Of a DNA stretch of 64,000 nt, positions 57,745 through 64,000 are shown in pieces (position 1 is the stretch's first letter; each line of letters opens with the position of its first letter). This DNA is from Megaustenia siamemsis (Eukaryota > Mollusca > Gastropoda > Stylommatophora > Ariophantidae): NCBI GenBank assembly GCA_032433765.1, contig JAVIAB010000051.1, forward strand, positions 84,955,973 to 85,019,972, given 5' to 3'. The notes under the pieces are model-generated. The model did no database searches. It was not told the origin of the DNA and saw only the letters and a list, made by a program, of their open reading frames with translations. A program made the position numbers and the translations under genes.

Positions 57745-58045
57745 CAGGGTGACTGGTTGGTCCCGAGGCCGGCGTCTTGCCAGAGAGGTTGTAAGTTCAA
57801 ATCCCGGCTGCGCCAGTTGGGATTTTTATTTATGATTTTTCTCTGCGGCAACCACCCCTGGTCTCAGCAGCGAGGCCCGGCTTGAAACGTCAATTACTCA
57901 TCGACGGAGTACATCCGAAGACGGAGTTATCTGCCTGTGCCCACGGCTGCCAGGGAAAAACGGATTAACACGCAAAATTCAGTTCCTAGTCCGTAGGGAC
58001 TTCGTCAGAGGTCAAAGCTGGCGAAGGAAAAAAAAAATAATAATA
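57745..58045 (+). mobile_element. tRNA-derived SINE (family S3) with A-rich tail
   Basis: The head reads gggtgactggttggtcccga...ggccggcgtcttgccagaga and a B box gtaagttcaaatcccggctg. The GC-rich body includes gcagcgaggcccggcttgaa and cgtagggacttcgtcagagg, and the tail is gaaggaaaaaaaaaataataat. The GC content differs sharply from the surroundings. Only one copy was seen here. Confidence 0.75.
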
Positions 58046-58294
58046 ATTGTAACAATAATACTCTTTTCTCTTGTCAACGTCTAGTCGTTAAAGTAAGCGT
58101 AGGTGCGTTGTGTTGTTAGTTTACGACAAAGCTGAATGATAATAATACAATTAATAAATATATAAAAGTAACAATAGTTAACCGCGCATAAGATGTAATT
58201 TATACTGGGAGCAAACAACAATAATAAAATACAACAAAGAGAACTCTTTTTATATCAATATGGGTTGAGTTCTCTTTGTCATATTTTATTATTG

Positions 58295-59165
58295 CTGTTT
58301 GAGGAGTAAGAGAGGGATGCATCCTATCACCAAGCTTGTTCGATCCACACACTGAGCAAATCTAAAAACATCATAGAGATGCCAGGCATAAACATTAATG
58401 GGAAGATAGCCAATGATCTAAAATATTCTGATGATACTGTCACTACTAGAAGAAAATCCTAACGATCTGCAACAATTATTTAATGAAATAAACATGACAA
58501 GCATCAAATATAGATTAGATATGAATATCAAAAAGACTAAAACTATGATCATTAATAAGCAAAGAAAATACTCAAAACCTACAAGTGGATATCAAAGTTC
58601 AAGGAATAGACCTGGAGACAGTTCAGAGCTACAACTACCTGGGATATACTATAACCAGTGATGGAAAATGTACAAATGAAATAAATAAAAGAATAGGAAT
58701 GACAATAAGTAATTTTAATGTCATGAAGAACATACTAATATCAAAACAAATAACACCGGCGCAAAAACTAAGAATAACAAAATGTTGTTATGTTCACAAC
58801 ATTCCTACATGGAGCAGAAACATGGACATACGACATGAAAACAGAACGGACAATTGAAGCATTTGAAATGTGGATTTATAGAAGAATACAAAGAATTGGA
58901 TGGAAAGAAAATAAAATAAACGATGAAGTCTTAAAACAACTAAAAATAAAAAGAGCACAACTAAACACAATTCAAACAAGACATGAGATTTTTGGGGCAT
59001 GTTAAAAGACATAGCAGCCTACTAAAAGTAATCTTGGAAGGAAAAATACAAGGTAAAAGAGGCAGAGGCAGACCAAGAATAACATGGACGAGTAACGTTC
59101 AAAAATGGACAAGTCAAAGCGAGAGACAGAACAGAATGGCGCTCCATGGTAGCCAACCTTTGATG
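58295..59165 (+). mobile_element. LINE-K, 5'-truncated copy
   Basis: Starts inside the RT palm (VREGCILSPSLFDPHTEQI with breaks), then a degenerate catalytic site DLKYSDDTV, the thumb LQQLFNEINMTSIKYRLDMN, YLGYTITSDGKCTNEINKRI, SNFNVMKNILISKQITPAQK, FEMWIYRRIQRIGWKENKIN, VLKQLKIKRAQLNTIQTRH and LLKVILEGKIQGKRGRGRPR, then a short 3' part (WRSMVANL-like). A few frameshifts only. Same family as 12770-13320. Confidence 0.85.
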
Positions 59166-60404
59166 CGGGGACAGCACTCAATGATGCTGACTTAAGACAA
59201 GTTTCACTAGGCTTGCTCGACGACAGTGCAAGCTTGGGCTTGATGACACTAATCTACATTCATTGAAACTCGTCTAAGGTCAAGATCTCTCAATGTAATA
59301 CCCCACGCAATATGCGAGTGTTATTGGTTAAGCTATTACACGTGACCGCCCTTTCCATTCGTTTCCTGGTATAGCCCAAACACCAAACCTCAGACTTTAC
59401 CGCGGCGCGCTTACTTAACGTATTTTATTTAGTTGGACTTGCCAAGCGCACAGTGAATGAGGAGAGAACTTTTCCCACCCTAAACTTGCCTGTACCGCGA
59501 ATCAGCAAACGAACATTTGATAAGGAAAACTGGCTGCGGATTTGACACTGTTTGTATTATATTCTAGACTAGTGCTATACGGCAGTGTCAGTTCGTTCCA
59601 TCCTATACATCGTGTTTGGAATGTCATCAGAACAGCTTGGATTTGATTGTAGGAAAATAATAGCTTAGACGTTGTGTGTGTGTAAGTCGTACCACTTTTG
59701 TTCTAACACTTGTTGGTTGGAGTTGCATTTTGATACCAGCAACGCAAACTACGTTTATTTTATCTTCATTCACCACTAAACGCCATTCATAGTCGGCAGG
59801 TGCGCTTCTTGTAGGTAATACACAGACACTCGTTTGTTCAGTGGAATGTTGACTTATTTTAAACTATATTCTCTTAATGGATTTTAGTATACGTTCATTG
59901 TTATGTTCTGGTGCATTTTAATTTCATTTTATGGTTTGTTTTAATTTCATGTTATGGCTTGTTTTAATTTCATTGTATGGCTTGTATTAATTTCATTTAC
60001 TTGCGATGTGTTTTAATTGTAAGCTATGCTTTGTTTTCATCTCCTTCACTTGTGTGTTTGAATTCTCAGCTTCTGCGTTCGGTAAGTGTATTGTGCGGTT
60101 TCGTTAATGATTTTTACTGTGGACAAAGAGACATCGAGTTCGATCAACTATTTATAGTTTCGCATAACATGAAAACCATATTCGTATTTTTTTAATTGGA
60201 AAGAAAGACAGCACGGGCGTACTGCCGATCAAAATATCCAAAAAATGTACAGACAGCAAAAAATAGAAAAGAGAAAATAAGTGCTGAGACTGAGATATTT
60301 ACCAATCTGTCATGAAACGCTTTCTTTCTTTCTCTACATTAGTACCGCTGTCTTACTGTAGTAAACTAAGTAACAACAAAACACAATGTACATTTTTTAC
60401 GGGC
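59166..60404. other. Gene-free stretch
   Basis: No supported gene. A short repeat of tttaatttcattttatggttt type lies at about 59910-60015. Confidence 0.45.
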
Positions 60405-60910
60405 TTCTTCTTTCCATCCTCATTTGCCTTTCAGCGTCGAGGGGAGATATAATGTGTGGTCTTTTGCTCTTCTCTTTGTCTCTGCTGCTATGTTTCCTAG
60501 TGTTTCTAATATTCCGTCATTCCATCTTTTTCATGGTCGGCCCTTAGATCTGGTGTTCTTGCAACGTTTATTGAGGGTTTGTTGTGTTGTATTTTGAACT
60601 TTCAGCCTTGTCGCGTGGTCAAACTATTTTATAGGTTGTTTCTTTTTATATTTTATGGTGGGGGTTATTCCTACCTGTCTTTTTCTCAATTTTTCATTTC
60701 TGATCTAATCTCTCAGGTTGTTTCCTGTCATTCGTCCAACACATGTCATCTCAGTAGAGGTTATTTTTCTTAATGTTCTTGCATCTATGGCCCAGGACTG
60801 GCATTGATAGCACAATGTTGGGATGCAGATTGTATTGTACAGTGCCCGTTTTGCCTCTAGAGTTATTTCCTTGTTGGGCAATAGTGGCGATGGCTGTCCA
60901 AAGATCTGAC
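60405..60910 (-). mobile_element. LINE-G 3' fragment (minus)
   Basis: The plus strand carries the complement of the LINE-G end: cttcttctttccatcctcat, gtcgaggggagatataatgt, ccatctttttcatggtcggc, gcaacgtttattgagggttt and catctatggcccaggactgg, up to attgtacagtgcccgttttg. It parallels 54190-54830. Confidence 0.78.
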
Positions 60911-61207
60911 AATTTAGAAATTGACAATTAATGTTTTTTTTTTTAAATTTTGTTAAATGTAAAAAAATGCGATTAGTTTATTGTGTGAATATTTTCTAAG
61001 ATGAATATATGAAGTTGATGTAGACAACGGTGGTTTAACGTGGATGTAGACGTAGAGTTGACTAACAGGAGTTATCACAATTTGATGTTGGCAGTGATTA
61101 ACTCTGTGGGTGAACTGTGGTTGTCTCCACCTGTGTTTTCTCGAACACATTTGAGTGACTCGCTACTTGCGAGATTTTAAAAATATTCTTTCTGTTAACA
61201 TTTTCGG

Positions 61208-61285
61208 TTTTCTCTGTTTTGTTTCTCTGTTTTGTTTCTCTGTTTTGTTTCTCTGTTTTGTTTCTCTGTTTTGTTTCTCTATTTT
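61208..61285 (+). repeat. 13-bp tandem repeat (tttctctgttttg)
   Basis: Five to six units of ttgtttctctgtt, grading into T-rich sequence. Confidence 0.9.
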
Positions 61286-61551
61286 TTCACTTGTATTTTT
61301 TTTTTTTACTTCATACTCTCCCATTTAATTTGTTTATGTGGACCTGGCCTTTTGTTTGGTTCAACTCTGAGTTTACTTCACGTGGCCACCAACAGCAATT
61401 TAGTTCAATGTTACCATCACAACGGTTGGTCTGGTCACGAGATACAATGTTGTAGCTTATCTGGGCATCAGAAACAGTTTAGTTTAACTGATGATGGGAT
61501 ACACTTGATTTCACCAGACCATCGAAAACATTCATGTTTGCAGCATTCACC

Positions 61552-62285
61552 TGGTCATCGGATACAACAAAATGTGTTGTACCTGGTCATCGGATACAAC
61601 AAAATGTATTGCACCTGGTCATCGGATACAACAAAATGTATTGCACCTAGTCATCGGATACAATAAAATGTATTGCACCTGGTCATCGGATACAACAAAA
61701 TGTATTGCACCTAGTCATCGGATACAACAAAATGTGTTGTACCTGGTCATCGGATACAACAAAATGTGTTGCACCTGGTCATCGGATACAACAAAATGTA
61801 TTGCACCTAGTCATCGGATACAACAAAATGTGTTGTACCTGGTCATCGGATACAACAAAATGTTTTGCACCTAGTCATCGGATACAACAAAATGTGTTGC
61901 ACCTGGTCATCGGATACAACAAAATGTATTGCACCTGGTCATCGAATACAACAAAATGTATTGCACCTGGTCATCGGATACAACAAAATGTATTGCACCT
62001 AGTCATCGAATACAACAAAATGTATTGCACCTGGTCATCGGATACAACAAAATGTATTGCACCTAGTCATCGAATACAACAAAATGTATTGCACCTGGTC
62101 ATCGGATACAACAAAATGTATTGCACCTAGTCATCGGATACAACAAAATGTGTTGCACCTGGTCATCGGATACAACAAAATGTGTTGCACCTGATCATCG
62201 GATACAACAAAATGTTTTGCACCTGATAATCAGATACAACAAAATGTGTTGCACCTGGTCATCGAATACGGCTTGTTCCACAATA
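61552..62285 (+). repeat. 32-bp minisatellite array
   Basis: About 23 units of cacctggtcatcggatacaa + caaaatgtattg. Because 32 is not a multiple of three and the unit has no stop in any plus frame, all three plus frames stay open, cycling every 96 bp. Related single words (ggtcatcg) extend upstream to 61430. Confidence 0.94.
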
Positions 62286-62734
62286 CATGTTATTGCATTT
62301 GGTCATCGGTTAGAAAAGTACTGAACAAGCAACACTGGTTGGTGCGGGTATTCAGTTTAGGCATTATATTCTTGCATCCCTTATAATCTCATTTACCTGG
62401 TATTCTCACTTGGGCACACTTCTATATCTTTATTTTGTCACCATCTGTGTTTGTGGGAATAACTTTCAAACACATCCCATCAAACACATGCTTCTGTGTT
62501 CTCATTAGTAAAGTTTGAATGTTAGTTAGATTCTATAATAGTAGTCTGTTGTAGTTGTTGATTCAATTGGAGAGGGCATTCTCGTATCCTAATGTATGTG
62601 GATGTTACAAATGCATGTACATATTAGCAATCTTAATTTTTAGATAAGTTAGTTTTGAATGTTCAAACATTTGTTTAGCCAAGTTTTAATATTTGAACGT
62701 GTACGTATACAAGGGTACTTCGAAGTTAGATCAG
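62286..62734. other. Gene-free stretch
   Basis: No gene or repeat recognised. Confidence 0.45.
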
Positions 62735-62900
62735 ATGTAAGACTGGAGTGCGTACTATCCCCCATCAAGGCAGAGTGATCAAAACACAACGAGCCTTCAA
62801 TAAACGTTGCAAGAACACCAAACGCAAAGGTCGACCACGAAAAAAAATCTCCCATAGGCGCTGAAAGGCAAATGAGGAAGGAAAGAAGAGGAAGAAGTAT
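62735..62900 (+). mobile_element. LINE-G 3' terminal scrap
   Basis: gagccttcaataaacgttgc, aaggtcgaccacgaaaa and ggcgctgaaaggcaaatgag, then a gaagaggaagaag tail, match the last part of LINE-G at 54640-54830 with an internal deletion. Confidence 0.72.
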
Positions 62901-62937
62901 ATAAGGGTATATATGCTAGAATAGGTTTAATGAATGA

Positions 62938-63315
62938 ATTATCATCATCATCATGTGCCTACCGGTTGGCGTAAGCGATCATGTCCTTCCACAATCTTCT
63001 ATCCAATGCGCATCGTTTTAATTTTGTTGTTGACAGTTTTCCATGCTATGACACCAATATATCTAGTATCTTCTCTTTGTTGTCCGCGATTTCTCTTTCC
63101 TGTAATTTGCCAGTTGTAACCAAGTATTCCAACTTTCCTCTTCTCATGATAAGCCTGAAGAAAGTTGATTGTTTCTTTCTGGTGTTTCTCAGGAGATCCC
63201 TATTCGAGTTGGCCTCTTTGAGAATTTCTTCATTGGTCTTTTTAGCTGTCCAGGGAACTTTCAACATTCGCCTGAGAAATCCGATCTCTGTGGCCTCTAA
63301 TCATCTTTTCATTTG
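62938..63315 (-). mobile_element. LINE-D 3' fragment (minus)
   Basis: The minus strand reads MLKVPWTAKKTNEEILKEAN, SNRDLLRNTRKKQSTFFRLI, MRRGKLEYLVTTGKL and the RLWKDMIAYANR-type end with the (ATG)n tail at 62940. It is the longest LINE-D copy in the window. Confidence 0.85.
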
Positions 63316-63399
63316 AATGAAATATAGCGAGATCATGGAATACGTTTACGGAAGTTTAATGTGTGGGAATTTGACCTGAAAGGTTTAGTGAAATGTAAT

Positions 63400-64000
63400 G
63401 GGTCCGGGGAAGGGGGAGATGATAGGATACGATTATTGGAACATAATGTGTGGGGCGATGACAGGAACGATTATTGCAACATAATGTGGTGGGGAGATGA
63501 CGGGAACGATTATTGCAACAATGTGTGGGGAGATGACAGGAACGATTATTGCAACAATGTGTGGGGAGATGACAGGAACGATTATTGCAACAATGTGTGG
63601 GGAGATGACAGGAACGATTATTGCAACAATGTGTGGGGAGATGACAGGAACGATTATTGCAACAATGTGTGGGGAGATGACAGGAACGATTATTGCAACA
63701 TAATATGTGGGGAGATGACAGGAACGACTATTGCAACATAATGTGTGGGGAGATGACAGGAACGATTATTGCAACAATGTGTGGGGAGATGATAGGATAC
63801 GTTTATTGTAGTACAATGTGTGGGGAGATGACAGGAACAATTATTGCAACATAATGTGTGGGGAGATGACAGGAACGATTATTGCAACATAATGTGTGGG
63901 GAGATGACAGGAACGATTATTGCAACAATGTGTGGGGAGATGATAGGATACGTTTATTGTAGTACAATGTGTGGGGAGATGACAGGAACAATTATTGCAA
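63400..64000 (+). repeat. 36/39-bp minisatellite array running off the window edge
   Basis: Units of gtgtggggagatgacaggaa + cgattattgcaacaat (36 bp), some with aacataat (about 39 bp) and some with gataggatacgtttattgtagtac. The last three units repeat a three-unit motif seen at 63775-63885, which suggests higher-order structure continuing beyond 64000. Confidence 0.93.

Overview
This is eukaryotic, almost certainly metazoan, genomic DNA. It is AT-rich, has kilobase-scale introns with GT-AG junctions, and carries many APE-type LINE retrotransposons, tRNA-derived SINEs, inverted-repeat DNA elements and an exceptional load of minisatellite arrays. The one host gene I can name is the 3' end of an integrin beta gene on the + strand, with three exons at 249-359, 6290-6456 and 11775-11858. 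The LINE/SINE mix and the integrin tail suggest an invertebrate, perhaps a lophotrochozoan such as a gastropod mollusc, but that placement is a weak inference. There are no prokaryotic features: no operons, rRNA or CRISPR.

Layout. 1-12 kb: integrin beta exons, with introns full of LINE fragments and SINE copies. 12-20 kb: decayed LINE ends, a 117-bp array, a 2.2-kb array of 45/39-bp units, then a nearly intact LINE (minus strand, 16.7-20.0 kb) broken only by a 1-bp homopolymer insertion. 20-30 kb: a partly palindromic dispersed repeat, LINE 3' ends, a 35-bp array, a 38-bp array made from a LINE 3' end and a 59-bp array made from a SINE head. 30-37 kb: a near full-length LINE whose reverse-transcriptase FADD region is split by a 3,638-bp element with ~1.1-1.2-kb terminal inverted repeats and a 6-bp target duplication. 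37-46 kb: 35-bp and 29-bp arrays, SINEs, and one probable exon of an unknown cysteine-rich extracellular protein (minus, about 44218-44726). 46-51.8 kb: about 128 units of a 45-bp repeat, open in one frame on each strand and organised as a 2.2-kb higher-order duplication. 52-64 kb: further arrays (24, 39, 96, 32 and 36 bp) between LINE and SINE fragments.

Function. Apart from the integrin (cell-matrix adhesion) and perhaps the extracellular-protein exon, everything identified is repetitive DNA. Tandem arrays cover roughly a quarter of the window. Several start inside or directly against a transposable element, so the most distinctive theme is mobile elements seeding minisatellites. I found no convincing new multi-gene system. 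The best leads are the giant-TIR element, the two-strand-open 45-bp array and the TE-seeded arrays. LINE family letters (A, B, C, D, F, G, I, K) are local labels of mine, not database names.
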